NCBI GenBank assembly: GCA_009746045.1
Contig: RPFO01000080.1
Coordinates: 9,864,113-9,926,112, forward strand
DNA from: Mesostigma viride
Taxonomy: Eukaryota; Streptophyta; Mesostigmatophyceae; Mesostigmatales; Mesostigmataceae
Length of the DNA: 62,000 nt
Direction of reading: 5' to 3'
Shown one piece after another: positions 21,236-34,300 of the stretch. How positions within the stretch are numbered: the stretch's first letter is position 1; every line of letters begins with the position of its first letter. A program made the position numbers and the translations under genes. A model generated the notes under the pieces. The model was not told where the DNA came from. It saw nothing but the letters and a program-made list of their open reading frames with translations, and did not search any database.

Positions 21236-21604
21236 GATATCCACCCTGTAACTATAGGAACTACTAAGATAGCTTTCACCATCTATTCCATCCCATGTTC
21301 CCCTCCCACTGAGGACTTATGCTCACGTGACGCATTAGCATAGTACTCCGTGGCATGCCTTTGCGCGCATGACACGCAAGTACTTACTTATACATACTTA
21401 CTTATGAAGGAGACCACCCCCAAGTCTGTGGGGGCTCCGCGTGTGACCGCGTATGGCATTCATAGCGATTCGGGCCGTGGTGCCCGCAACCTTGTAACTA
21501 GGACCTATAGATAGCTTACACCATCCATTCCATCCCATCCATGTTCCCCTCCCACTGAGGACTTATGTTCACGTGACGCACGTACGCAGTCACATGTCTA
21601 TTAA
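21236..21604 (+). mobile_element. Two nested LINE family 2 3' ends
   Basis: A first copy runs from ACTATAGGAAC to CACGTGACGCATT at about 21337 and is then interrupted by the dispersed repeat shared with 4107-4170. A second copy (21410-21604) shares CGGGCCGTGGTGCCCGCAAC with 19459. It carries the hairpin with an internal ~12-base duplication (21575-21597) and then TCTATTAA, where the next element begins. Confidence 0.5.
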
Positions 21605-24600
21605 TTGTTGAGCTTCGCTCATTTTATATATGACGCGTGGACGGGCTCAAAGGGGACCGACCTGCCGTAGGTAGCGTAAGACTAGCGCTTGTCACGAGGT
21701 ACTGCACCGGCTGGCCCTTTTTGTGCCGAGGCTGAGTGTGGTTCCGGAGTGCAGGCCTATAATAGGTAGCTTCTAACGTACAGTACGTCACTAGACCTTG
21801 TACCTGCGCCATCCGCCAGGCGTGGCGCAACTGTGATGGGCAGTCAGTACACCTTGTACCTGCGCCAGCCGGCAGGCCTGTCAGTGGCGCAATGTGAATG
21901 ATAGTCAGTACTTAGAGTGGTGTAGGGGACGTAGGGAGGCCTCTTTTCAGCTTCGCAACTTGATCCCAGCGTTTGCTGGCAAGGTCGGCTGGCAGCTATG
22001 GCGGCTTCGCTGAATGTAGGTAAGACGATGCTATCGGCCTCTCCGGGCGTGGAGAGGCCTAAAATAAATTTCTTTATGTTCACCACCAACCGTTACAGGC
22101 CACGGTAATGGTTGTTGGGTGGGGGGCTCTACGATTTGAGTAAAAGGGTGTGATTTCCGGCGCTGGGCCCACTGACGATTCCCCTCTACCCCTGGGTGCG
22201 GCAAGCAGCTAATTCCTGACACTGGGGAAGCTGCGTCAGGTTTAAGTCGGACAACATCAGGGAAGGAGCCATACAGGCCAGGGCCCGGCCAGCGGCTACG
22301 GTGGAAAGAATCACAGGCGGAGGCGAATCTGCCTTAAACGTGGAGATGGCTAGCGCGGGGTGCCAGGGCAGCCCATAACTGCCCTGCAGGAGCCTGACAG
22401 CGGACCCGATCTTTCGGCCTGTGGCCAGACGGGAGTTTCGGGGAGGATGCGGGGCTGGAGCAAATCTTGGTGGGAGGAGCGCGCTCTTCATCATTGCCCA
22501 GTTTTTCAGCAAAGAATGTTCGCCTGGCGGGGCTGAAATTCTGGCTGTTATATCGCCTTTGTTTTTATCCTGTATGTTGCATTATAGGAAAGGCAATAAA
22601 GAGTTCGGTTCAGCCAGGGGGGCATATCTATGCCATAAAAATTTCCTACAAAAACACAAGCCCTGGTCGGGGCTTTGGCTAAGCAGTTTCCAAGCCAAGG
22701 CCTTGGTAGGGTAGAGGGCCCATCGCCACAATGGCTTCAATGCCGGGAAATCCCAGCCTCAGGGGTGGGGCTGGTGATGGGTCCTGGGCTTGTGAGAGAC
22801 GGTCCGGGGGCGTATAAGGCCCAACGAGCAGCCACTGGAAACCGACCCCCTAACGGAGGGAATGACATGGGTGCCGCCCTGCGTCCGCCGGGAAACCGTA
22901 GCGGCCACACGGGGGCAGCAGTACAGCCGCGGCAGCAAGCGGAAAGGGGGCCAGGGGCGGAAAGAAACTCGGCACCAAGGTTGGCGACAGCCTTGCATGG
23001 TGGCCAGGTAGGAGGTGGGGGGGCAACACCTTGTGTTCGAGTATGCTGGGCCCCCAGCACACATCACCTAAAAATGGCCTTTTTTGTTACATGGGGTCAT
23101 ATCTCCCACGCATATAGTCAGATCGGGGTGCCTTTCTGGACTTAAGGTCCCCCTAGGACCCTGTTCACATCACATAAATTGGGGGGCCAACTGACCTATT
23201 TTTAGCATCAAACCGTGACGTGGAAAAGTGCAAAAAACGATGTTTTCCAGGCATATGGAGGCATAGCAGCCACACACAAGTAGTAAATGTAGTCCAATTC
23301 AGCTGGAAATGGTTATGCTTATTAATTTACATCCAAAGACAACAACCGCCCTTAAGTATGCAATGTAGGACCGAACTATGTGCTATAATTCTGGCATACA
23401 TGAGCCAAAACACCGTTTTAGTGCATTATTTTCAAACTTATGAAGCCCTTGCCAGCACATATGTGGCCCAATCATGCCAGAATTCGTCACATTAATAGCA
23501 CAATACTTGAATTTACACTAGAACACAAGTTGGACATATTAGGACCACTGCCGGCCCACTAAAAGTGACGGATGAAAGCAGAAATAGAGCGATTTTTGCC
23601 AAAATACTCCATATTCTGTGCCATTGTCTTGGAAAACTTTGCATTCTTCACTCAATTATCGTCATGGCTGTCATGGGATTCATATACATGCCACTGGGGC
23701 TGGATACATTAACCAACACAGACTAAAAAAGCGATCATCAAGGGACAAAATCACCATCAATCACAGTACTTAAGTACTGGCATTCGGAACAAGCACCATA
23801 GTGCCTACAAGCCTCAAGAAGGGGAGCTTGGCTGACCAGTCGTGCCTGTCGGCTGACCAGTCTCTTTTCTAAAGGGGCCCCGCTCGGCAGCACACACAAT
23901 CTCCTTTGCAGTACTTGGCCCACTCTGCTGGGCACCCTTGCTGTGCGTGTCTTATAGCAGCTAATCCAAATATATATCTGCCAGGTGCCTCTCTGCTACA
24001 TGGAAATACAAAGCGCAATCAAGGACAGCAGCGGCTTGGGCTGCTAGCTGCCTACCATTCAATTGAGCTCAGCACCTAGCTGCTGTACAACATGATTCTG
24101 CATCAGTGCCTGTCCTAATTGCGCCCCCCCGCCCCCTTGCCATCATCGTCATGCTCATCATAGTCTTTGGAACGTGCACTGAACTCCAACCCTTGGACAG
24201 TCCATAGGTCATTAAGAATCTGTGCATGTAATGCTATCTCTTCTCAGTTGAACTCATCTACCACCCTCTCATGGTCGTGTCATCTCTCATGTAATCCACC
24301 TAGGTTTATCGTGGCCACTGATCTTTCAGCCCCTCCTGACATCAAAATCTGGGCAAACACACTGTTGACATCACCCGTCCTTTTTAGCCTGCATGGCTCC
24401 TCATGTTTATCCTTATCCATCCCTCAACACACCAAGAACTGTCTATTCATCCCCCTTGCATAGGTGGTGCATAACTGCGGCGTGATGGGGGATTGCCAAA
24501 AATAGGTGTAAAATGCATGGGATGGCACGGGGAGGCTCACACTCATCTGTTTACAATCACACTCATGTGCTAACAATGTCCCTCTCTGCTTTTGACACTG

Positions 24601-26620
24601 CATGCACATGCATTTCCTACCGGCTATATCAAGCCTTTAGTGTGGTTTGGTGCATCAAGAGAAATGGCAGGTCAGCTGAGTGCATCAGACCACATTTGTG
24701 TTAAGTGTACGCTTGCAACGCTGTTTGCCCACCGCATGGAGCTCCCCTTTCGGACAGTGGCACAAGTAGCACTTACACCTTACTCCCAGCCGCTCACCCT
24801 GCCCATGCTAGCAACAAGAACAAATGCATGGTCCCCATCCCAACGTAAGGTGCATCACATTGATGGCCCTGCCATCACCTAGCAGTGTGCCACCCCTCTC
24901 CACCTCAACCTACTCTGAAAGGCCAGGGCCCCAACAAACCTTTCAAGACATGGCACTCCTCAAAGAAGGCAACCCCTCAAAGAAGGCGAGGCAGTTTAGG
25001 TCTAGGGGGGCTTTGGGTAAGTTAAAAGATGATAGAGTTCACTAACACAGGCCACGGCAACGACAACCTGCTTCACCCGCTGCATCCATACATCACAAGC
25101 CATAAACTGCACAGCCTGGCATGATTGCCTAAGGGTCACGTGATCCAAGATGCCCTTCAGGCTCACCCCAGCACACCGGCCCATCCTCACCACCCCACTG
25201 GTCATAGTCATCTACAGTGGCATCAAACTCCTCTAGGACAGAGTGCAGTAAAGGCAACATAGACGTCCTGACACAATTGAATAAGAACGTGGCTGCTACC
25301 TACTGCCCTTAAAAAAATGTCGATTGCTTGCACACATACGCATTCAATTCTTCAAGCAAGCATGCTAACACCTTCACAGCACATCCCAAGGTTGACATCC
25401 ATCGAGCTTTGTCAACAAGCATGACTTCCTGATGCAAACTTAGCTGTCAAGCTAGGAGGAGGAAAGCTAGGTAAAGAGGTGAGATAGACCCCCCACAGCA
25501 CCTTCCTGCACCAAAACCATGACAATATCATCCAGAGCTTGCTAAATACGTACAGCTAACCGGTAGCGGGCGACCTTGCAGTCCAGGTTCAGCGCGAACA
25601 TCTCGTGTCAGCACCCGGCGGAGATGGCGGACGCGAACCCACAATGCTATAAAAGCGAGTCATAAGACTATTTCGGGGAGCGGTGAACGGCTTGGAACAC
25701 CGAAGGTATGCCGCGACAAAAGCCTGAAGTTTTTCTCGGAAATACACGCCTGGATGTGGATTAGGGCACCGTTGTCGTGCTTGTGCTTGCGTTGCGAGCA
25801 GGCAACCAGTGTTTCTTGCAGTGTCGAGCAGTAACAGATGGTGGCGCGAGAGCAATATGTGACTTTTAAATCATGGCTACACAGCTTACACCTCCGCAGG
25901 CATGTTGGAACAAGCCCCGCCATGCCGTGAGCCGAAAAAAAGGAAGAAACGCATCAAGCAAGGACGGTCGTAAACGTCACTGAAAACAGCAAAATCTGAC
26001 CTGCCGGCAGGTAATGCGACAGCCTGGAAAATGTGATTCGTTTCTCGAAAAACTGATTAGCGCTCGTGAAAGTAGACTTGAAGCCCATTCGGATTCGACC
26101 TTTTGGGAATTGTGAGCTTCCAACAAAAAAGTTTCCCCCACAATTAATAAACATGCATTTTCGCTGCCAATTCCAGATCTGGCCGACACAAAAAATCAGC
26201 GTCTCAGTTTGCGAATTATTTTGACGCATGAACATACGCGAGTAATATCTACCATGCATCATCGCAAAGCAGGAGAGTTTACGCGTCGTTTGCATCCATC
26301 GCAGCGACTTAACATGCATAATTGACTTCGGACTGATATTCCGGCGGACATAGGGTCGACAGCCATGCGAGGTGGAATTTTTCTGGTCCCGTCGTCCTCA
26401 ACGCGACGCGTTCGCGCCAAAATTCCCAGGATCTCATGTAACCGGACGGACCGATTTTAGGTGATGTGATTGGTGCTACAATGGCCAACTTGATAATGAT
26501 GTGCACTGAGTTTGAAGGTGTGGTATAGGCTGTCCGTATAAAGCCTAGCACACAAAAATGTAAAATAAATGTTTCTCTTGGTGGGAAGGAACTCCAATGG
26601 ACCAAAAACAAGAAATGTAT
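21605..26620. mobile_element. Unclassified ~5.0-kb repeat element, long copy
   Basis: The left end 21605-21952 recurs at 26621-26962 and the right end 26471-26620 recurs at 27034-27182, both at about 97% identity. A middle segment, 23020-23059, recurs at 26995-27033. The element therefore runs from TTGTTGAGCTTCGCTC to GAAATGTAT. It starts inside the TTAA tail of a LINE 3' end. I see no terminal inverted repeats, no transposase and no clear coding frame inside. The left end holds a ~75-bp internal duplication (ACCTTGTACCTGCGCC near 21796 and 21850). Possible decayed coding on the minus strand at 25.0-26.3 kb is not recognisable. Confidence 0.6.
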
Positions 26621-27182
26621 TTGTTGAGCTTCGCTCATTTTATATATGACGCGTGGACGGGCTCAAAGGGGACCGACCTGCCGTAGGTAGCGTAAGACTA
26701 GCGCTTGTCACGAGAGTACTGCACCGGCTGGTCCTTTTTGTGCCGAGGCTGAGTGTGGTTCCGGAGTGCAGGCCTATAGGTAGCTTCTAGTACAGTACGT
26801 CACTAGACCTTGTACCTGCGCTATCCGCCAGGCGTGGCGCAGCTGTGATGGGCAGTCAGTACACCTTGTACCTGCGCCAGCCGGCAGGCCTGTGTGGCGC
26901 AATGTGAATGATAGTCAGTACTTAGAGTGGTGTAGGGGACGTAGGGAGGCCTCTTTTCAGCTCCCACCCACCCACCCACCCATGCTGCTAAGAGGGGCAA
27001 CACCTTGTGTTCGAGTATGCTGGGCCCCCAGCATGGTGCTACAATAACCAACTTGATAATGATGTGCACTAAGTTTGAAGGTGTGGTATAGGCTGTCCGT
27101 ATAAAGCCTAGCACACAAAAATGTAAAATAAATGTTTCTCTCGGTGGGAAGGAACTCCAATGGACCAAAAACAAGAAATGTA
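26621..27182. mobile_element. Deletion derivative of the same element, head-to-tail
   Basis: It keeps the left 342 bases, a 39-base middle piece and the right 149 bases of the long copy, and lacks the counterparts of 21953-23019 and 23060-26470. A short CCCACCCACCCACC run fills the first deletion. It begins at the exact base where the long copy ends and is followed by TAATGAATTAATTAATTATA. Confidence 0.7.
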
Positions 27183-27897
27183 ATGAATTAATTAATTATA
27201 TAGGGACGTGTGATATGAACTGCCTAATTCGTACGTAGAGCCCAATTTATCGGTCGATGAAGCAGGGGGCTAAATTATTCGCAAAATGCGCCAGAACAGA
27301 TTACAAAGTCAATTGTTGGCAATTACAAACCCCAAACCGATCTGCTGTGAGTGCACTGCATGTTATACACGCGCCACAATGACTGCTCAGCCGCGGGCGT
27401 TGCTGCGCTCGCCATTGTAGCAGTAGCTATCGTGTCTTATATAGTCAAACTACAAATAGTAAACTGAATGCTGACGACTGTAGGCAGAAAAATTAACGCA
27501 AAGAACTGACGCAGCGTAGCTTGAGCATGTTTCAAACTAGGACCTCTGGCATCTTTCCCGGCTATAGCCTGGGCCTTCTGATCCGAGGCTCTTTATGCTC
27601 ACATGACGCAGTCTACGTGTACATTAACGTTGTAAACATGTTTTGGCTCAGTTGAGGGTGAGCTGGAACGCTTCCAGCTGCTGAAATCATTGATATAGTG
27701 CCTGACGGTACTCCGACATGCCAGAGTGCTCCCCATGACCGGAGGAGTGGGAAATGAATGATCAATTGTTAGTTGCAATCGAAAGTGGCGGCAGATCAGT
27801 ACCCATTATTCCTGCCTATTTTATACTTCGGCGTACACGTCAGCCATCTGAGCAAGAGTTCAAGCAGAGGCCGGCTTTGGGTCCTTCTGCCTGCACC
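27183..27897. other. No gene seen; 3' flank of the SMCHD1-like gene
   Basis: Contains a degraded LINE family 2 end at 27540-27620 (ACTAGGACCTC, GCTCACATGACGCAGTCTACGTGTACATT). The bases just below 27898 are the 3' UTR of the minus-strand gene. No clear polyadenylation signal is seen. Confidence 0.35.
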
Positions 27898-28306
27898 CTA
27901 TCTTTTAGACCGCGTCGACCTGGCCATATGCCCCTGTGACGGTCCTGAGGGACCAGCTTCATGGGTCTGAGCAGCACTACGTTTCCTGGATGACCGCGGG
28001 TTGTCTCTACTCACCACCGCCATGGGCGATGGCAAGCTCTGAGCCGCAAGTCCTGCCGGTCCACTTGCTGGCGTTCCTGGTGCCGCCGGTGCTGCCGGTT
28101 GGCGCTGTCGGACCTCATTCTGCGCTAGCGTCAGCTCGCGCTCGGCCGCCCTCATGTCTGGCATCTTGTGGTTAACTCTTGCCTCTGCCTCCTTCAGGTC
28201 TTCCTCTTTCTGCGTCACATCGTGTGCACGCTCCTTCACGTTGCTCAGGGCCTCCTCCAGAGATTCTTGGCATTCCTGCAGCTCAAGTAGGCTTGCGTTG
28301 AGTTGC
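27898..28306 (-). CDS. SMCHD1: SMCHD1-like exon 21: C-terminal coiled coil and basic tail
   Basis: Encodes QLNASLLELQECQESLEEAL ... EEDLKEAEARVNHKM, the return strand of the coiled coil, then a Pro/Ala-rich linker and a basic tail (SRKRSAAQTH, RSTRSKR) resembling nuclear-localisation signals. Stop TAG at 27900-27898. Confidence 0.85.
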
Positions 28307-31300
28307 CTGCAATTGCAAGTGGATGGGTAGAATAGCACAGAAATCACAATGCATCTGGGAATTCAGCCATTGGGCATTTTACAAAGGGGCACTTTGCAAA
28401 TTCGGCTGTGAGTATAAGGCAGCAGACTGCTGTGTTGGTGTTCTAAGAAACGGAAAGTATCATCACAAGAAACGATGATCCGAAAGGTCTTGTTTGTTTG
28501 TTGATAGATATTTGGCTCTCTGTGGTTAATTCAATTATTTGAATGAAAAGCTCTGTAGGCCTGCTATAAACATGCTCTGAACAACACGTATGCTTGCAGG
28601 CATACTACTTGTGACAACTCTTGTGGGAGTTCCTAAGGCTGGTTGGATTCCATCCACACAAAACATTTAGGCCGAGCAAAATGGCTAAAGCAGACAACAT
28701 GTGCACACAAACCGTTTCGACATGCCCTGCACCGCCCTTAAGCATGATACAGGTTGCAGAATCTAGGCTAGAAAGGGGACTCCTGAGTGATAACTTATAA
28801 AAGCCACATAGTAGGGCTTATTAAATAGTAGGACGCTTGGAGAGTAAAACAAGGCTGTGCTGCATTCACACAAGCTCTCTAGCTAACTTTGTTGCATACT
28901 TACCACAACCCTCCTACCGCAATGGCAATATGCCACGTTACCTTTCGGTTACGCCAACAGGCCACCCCCACTGCGTTACTACGGCGAAGCGCCACGACAC
29001 CACAACGCCATGGTGAACACAGGTGACCTGAGTGTACTGCCTCATGGAGGGATTCTGTGAGATACCCAGTTCTGAATTAGCTGAATAATTACCCTAGCTC
29101 TGACAGTAATCTTAGAGAGGCTTCATCCTTACCATGGAGATACTGCTACGGCAACTAGGGCTGGCGCAGTGGAGAGCTTGTGGGGCTGAGAGGTAGGACA
29201 GCTGGTAGTGTGTGAGTGTGCGCGTAAGTGCGCGCATAGGTTGTTGGGCCGCATCGCACATACCTACGCACGCACTACTGGGTACAATAAGACGTGTAGT
29301 AAACTTCAATTATGAGCTCCATCTCAATGTATGCATACTGCCACCAGTTAATCGAAGCGTGTATACAGTGCAACCAATGCTAGTGTTTGTTACCATATCT
29401 GGGGTAATAATGGCCTGTAACGAAAGCCAGTGCATGGTGTTGCTATACGGGGGTGACTGTGGCCGGAAGCTTAGGCCGAATCGAAGTAACTACGAGTGGG
29501 GAGGGGAAAGTGCCAGGCATCCCATGGATAGAGACCAGGTGGCACAAAAAGGTAACTCCACAGGGCCATGCTAGGTTCTTGTAGCCATGCACCCTACCTG
29601 ATGCTAGTAAAGTTCCCAAGCCTTGTGGGTGGGACCCCAAGCCACAACAGCTGTAGGTGGGTGGCTACAGGGGTGCTTATAGCCGACATTTGTACCTGAC
29701 ATGGGGGTGATCTGCAGGATTAGTGGGCCCTGCCGCGAGTCGCCCGTTCCATCGGTCAGGGAACCTGGAGGAGATGCCGTTGCTCCTGCACCAGAAGCAC
29801 ATGTCCTCGCTCGTGATGATGGAAAAGTCCCCCCAATGGGACTTGGGCAGCCTGTCGAGATAAGCCTCCGCGTTTTCCCGGGTGTCCAGGATGACAACTT
29901 TCCCCAGCGCTTTCTGGATGGCGGCCTTGAGAGGAGGGGGTAGCGTCTCGGGCATTACAAAGTGGCTGGCCAGGAAGCGGGGATTGCCTGCAGTGTGTGT
30001 GTTTATGTGTGTTTATGTGTGTGCGTGTGTGTGCGTGGGTGTGTGAGGGGGGCCCTTAAAAAGTCCTCCCTTTTATTAAGAATAAGGGAGCATACATAGG
30101 GGAACATGTCCACTAATGAGAATGACAATGCCTTGCTCAGTTAGGAGTATATGTACACTTCTAAATTTCTGCAGGCGTGTCTGTGGTGGTGGTGGGGACA
30201 ACGACAAATACATTTTAGTTGAATGAGCCGCACACATTCCTTGTCCCCGTTGGATGCTTGGGACCTCAGCACGTGACAGGTGTGGCACTTTTCTGTCCAA
30301 AGATGCAACAGACACACTACTAGTACACAGTTAATAAAGAAAGAGTACTCCAGAAGAATAAAGCGAAACACAGCCAGAATGTTGAGGAAGAATAAAGCGA
30401 AACGCAGACAGAGTCGCGGATAACCACCGTCTACGTGCATTCTTCCCGCTGCTGCCTCATCCTATACACTCACTCTTGAAGATGTGCGAGGCATGTGCAT
30501 GGGTATATATATGCAGGTATCAAATTTTTTAGTACATATGCAGGTATCGTAGTGTATGGAAACAAGTATGGGGGCTTCGCCCCCGAGCCTCCGCTGCTAA
30601 CCGATACTGGGCCTCTCCGGCGGTTGTGGCCGGTCTCCGGCCGGGCACGTCACCTAGTCTACGACAACCGTCTATGGAATGTGTGGACGTGAGGTCCCAC
30701 CGAACGCGAGCGAAAATTCCCGTCTGGGCAAGCATCCTCTGCTCGAGCTGCGGCTGCATAAGTGACCGGTCGTTTATGCAGCACACCAGCTGCCGCCGGG
30801 TGCACTTGGGGACTTGGGAGGTGGGACTTGTGTACCTCTTGAATCGCAATTCTGTGGTCACGACGGCACGCTACTCGAATACGGAAGAGATTGCTCAACA
30901 GCTTTGGCAAGAGTTTGTGCAAACAACCTTCTGCGCGTGAGCCAAAATCAAGCAGCTAGCTGTCCCACAAAGTTTGGCCGCAATGGTGGCACATTTTGGC
31001 CCAACTTTGGCGCGCAACCAGTGGACGCAACCAAGCCAACGGCACGCATGGAAGGGAACCCCTACGGTCGACCCCCCAATCGCGTTCACCGCGGCACGCT
31101 ACTCGCACGCGGCAACAGTTTGCGGAAATGTTTGCGCAAAATTTTCGCTGCACAAAATCGTAGTGTATAGGGCAAAGGACGGGCATGGACATCAAGACAT
31201 ATTCATCAATACATGAGCTACCTACTGGCTTTCATTACAGTCATTCACGCCTTGTTGGGTTCGGGTCCATCCAACTCAAGGCGTGAACCCAACTTAAGGC

Positions 31301-34300
31301 GTAAATGGATCTACTAAATTGTACTTATTTGAACTAAAGATACCAAAACATACTACTCTGAACTACTTTGAACTTAAACAAAATCCTATTCGACCCGGCG
31401 TGAACACAACTTCAGGCTGTACAGTGAACGGCTGTACAGTACAACACCAGCATGCATGCTTCCCCCCCCCCCCCCCATAAACCTTATCCTCCCCCTCATT
31501 CTTATACAGCAATCATGCAACAACGCCGTTTGCAGGTCGTCCAACCGCACAGTGAAGCAGATTGAGTATGGATCTGTACCTCCATGCATCACACGATGAA
31601 ATTGAGATTCTACACTTGGTCAACATAGAGGCTTTTCATGCTTGACAAGCGGCCTTCTGAAAAGCTTGAGCCAAAGCCGAGCCCCGGTATCTGGCTACCC
31701 CATCTGCCACCTCTCGTGAAGGTGAAAGAATGAAACTTAGCTGTTACTTCACGCAACGGTGATAGAAACCTAGGCTGCCCCATCATGCAAATGTCAATGA
31801 AACCTTGGCTGCCATTCCATATCACGGCAGAAAGACCGTGCTCAGAGAAACACCAGAGCCGTACATTAATGATGACAAATAAAAGTGACTCATCCTCGAA
31901 ATACGGGGTTCGGCCGACCACGCCTGTGTACCTTGCGGAGTAAACATGTCGTGCCCGTCGCGGCGCTTGTGTGGCAGAGTCCAATGCATGGGGCCCTCCG
32001 GCAGGTAGTTCCATTTGAGGCAGTGAAGATCGGCGTTGTTGAGCTCTTCGTGTACATTGTGCGGCGTTCCTTCTTTAAGCACCACCAGCTTCATGGTTAT
32101 TCCGAGGGCCCTGTGGGCATAAAGGAGAGAGCAGGGGGGGTGGGGTTACAGACTGGAACAGCATGGTGAACAAACCATGAAATCCCTGAGGACATTGAAA
32201 CGGACTGGTGAATTGAAAGCCTTGACAAGTGCTACAGTACCTTATAAGAAAGGCCTGTCAGATTTCAGCCAGACCAAAGCGCGCAGAAGACCTTTGCGAT
32301 GATAGCGAGGTGCACCTGTAAACGGCCCAGAATCTATTGATCTAAACATTAGCCAGCAATACCTACATTCCATTCTTCTCGTCGCCCTTCGCATATTCGG
32401 CAAGCTGTCGTTATATGCACCCGGGTAATTTTATTTTACTCCAACATCCGCATGCGCGAAATTCTGTGGCAAGGGACGGCATGCGGCACCTACCCTGTAA
32501 CACGCCTGTAACTGGCAACTACCTGTAACATGCCTTCATGTTTCACCGATTGGATAGGACACAACTCTTGCCAGGTAAACCTTGAGATTTTGAGGGTGCC
32601 AGAGATTTTCAGTCAACATAGTAAAATTGGTATCCAAGCGACCATATTTTCTGTGAAGCTGATAGAAATGAAGATAATTCTTTCCAAAGTTCAATTTAGA
32701 AAATCCCCCCCCCCCCCCCCCCACACACACAGATATAAACTGTGCACACCAGTCAGACTTCTGTACAACGCTTAGCTTCAGAAGAACACAAATTGCTGTC
32801 AGATGCCAGTGTTTCTCAAGAAGTATGCTAAGCTAGCCTGGGTCATGCTGGTGGAAAAAGAGTATACCATTCTCGCTGTTTGATCCAAAGGAGTGCTTTC
32901 CTACCAAGAGAAACATTTATTTCGCAACAGGCCCCAAAGCCCTTGCCCCACCGTCAAGATCTGGTGCGCACGACGTCATGGGGTCGGCAACGACAGCATG
33001 CTGGGGCCCAGCAATAGTCTTGTACAACCACACACGCCTCCACCATGGCATGTTTGGTAGATAAAGTGTATAACTGCCCCCTACCATAGGGGGCACCCTT
33101 ATGTGCACCCTTTGGGGTGGCACCCCGAAATCGAACACTGCCGTAAGGACTCTGAATGACACGTCCTATTAAGTGGAAGGTGTGTGGCGTCACATTCGCA
33201 GCTGCAGCTGCCACACTCTATGCATACAATAGGAGAGAAGGTTACTGCGTGCAGGCCTGCAGGGCAGACAGCACCATGCAGCGGGCCTACCGTGCCGTGA
33301 TGTTGGCCAAGTTGTCGTCCTCCACCCATCCGAGTGCCTACATACATAGTTTATAGGTGATAGGGGAAGAGGTTATCCCATGCAGCGGGCCTACCGTGCC
33401 GTGATGTTGGCCAAGTTGTCGTCCTCCACCCATCCGAGGTCCACCAGAGGGTACAGGTGCTCCTGGTACCGCTGCATCAAGGCTCTCTGTCTCGTGTCCA
33501 AGCCGGCGGACGCGACGCCTCGCCGGTTCCTCCTAGAGTCAACTTGATCCATCGCTTCCCTGCGGCGGTTTCTGGTCTCCTCGAGGAGGTTGTTGATGTG
33601 TCCCAGCGCACTTTCCAGCTGATCCAAGATCGAGATGTTCAGCGGCACTGGCGGCAGCACCTGTCGCACCTTCTGAGAGCCAAGCAGCCTTCTGCCGGCA
33701 AGCTCTGCTTGGCTTAACGCCAGCCTGGCGTCGTCCAGCCCCTGTCAGTTGTTAGGCGTACAATACGTAGGAGCAGCCAACGAAGGCATATGCACGTGGG
33801 CACAAGGGGATTTCAGGCATCATAGTTAAAGCCACAAGGACGATGCACATAGGACACAGCAGGCAGAGGAAAACAACCAAGGATGCGAGTACGCATGGAA
33901 GGAATGAAGTACACAAAGTCGCATTCGAATAAACTTGAAAACCAACTTGAATCTAAGCAACAGGACCATGATGAGCAACAAACTTGTTTGAAAAAAACTA
34001 AAGCACAAATGATGCATTAATTAATTAATCAATAATTATGCATGTTGCTGATCATAGATCTTGCAGTAGAGGTGAGGCGATTTCTGCGCGCACTCGCATA
34101 CTGTCTGTGGTCTCGGTCTGGATAATCGCGCGCGATGTCGTCACTGGCCTTCATTTGTGAGGAGGAAGCACCAATGTCTGTCTCAATGCCCTGTACGTAA
34201 TTTCCCTCTAAAATAGGCTCGGGTATGATCGGAACTAGATAGCTGGCCCTGGCATGCACCCTTTCCTGCAGCAGAAATAAACCATGCAATAGTGAAGCCT

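Noticed and set aside
21605-26962. Direct repeats 21605-21952 and 26621-26962 as LTRs of one retrotransposon.
   Set aside because: A second repeated segment (26471-26620 and 27034-27182) and a shared middle piece show two head-to-tail copies, not two LTRs. The repeat lacks TG...CA ends and no gag-pol is present.
30570-30595. GGGGG-CTTCG-CCCCC hairpin as a transcription terminator.
   Set aside because: Bacterial-type terminators do not apply here, and no U-tract or gene end is nearby.
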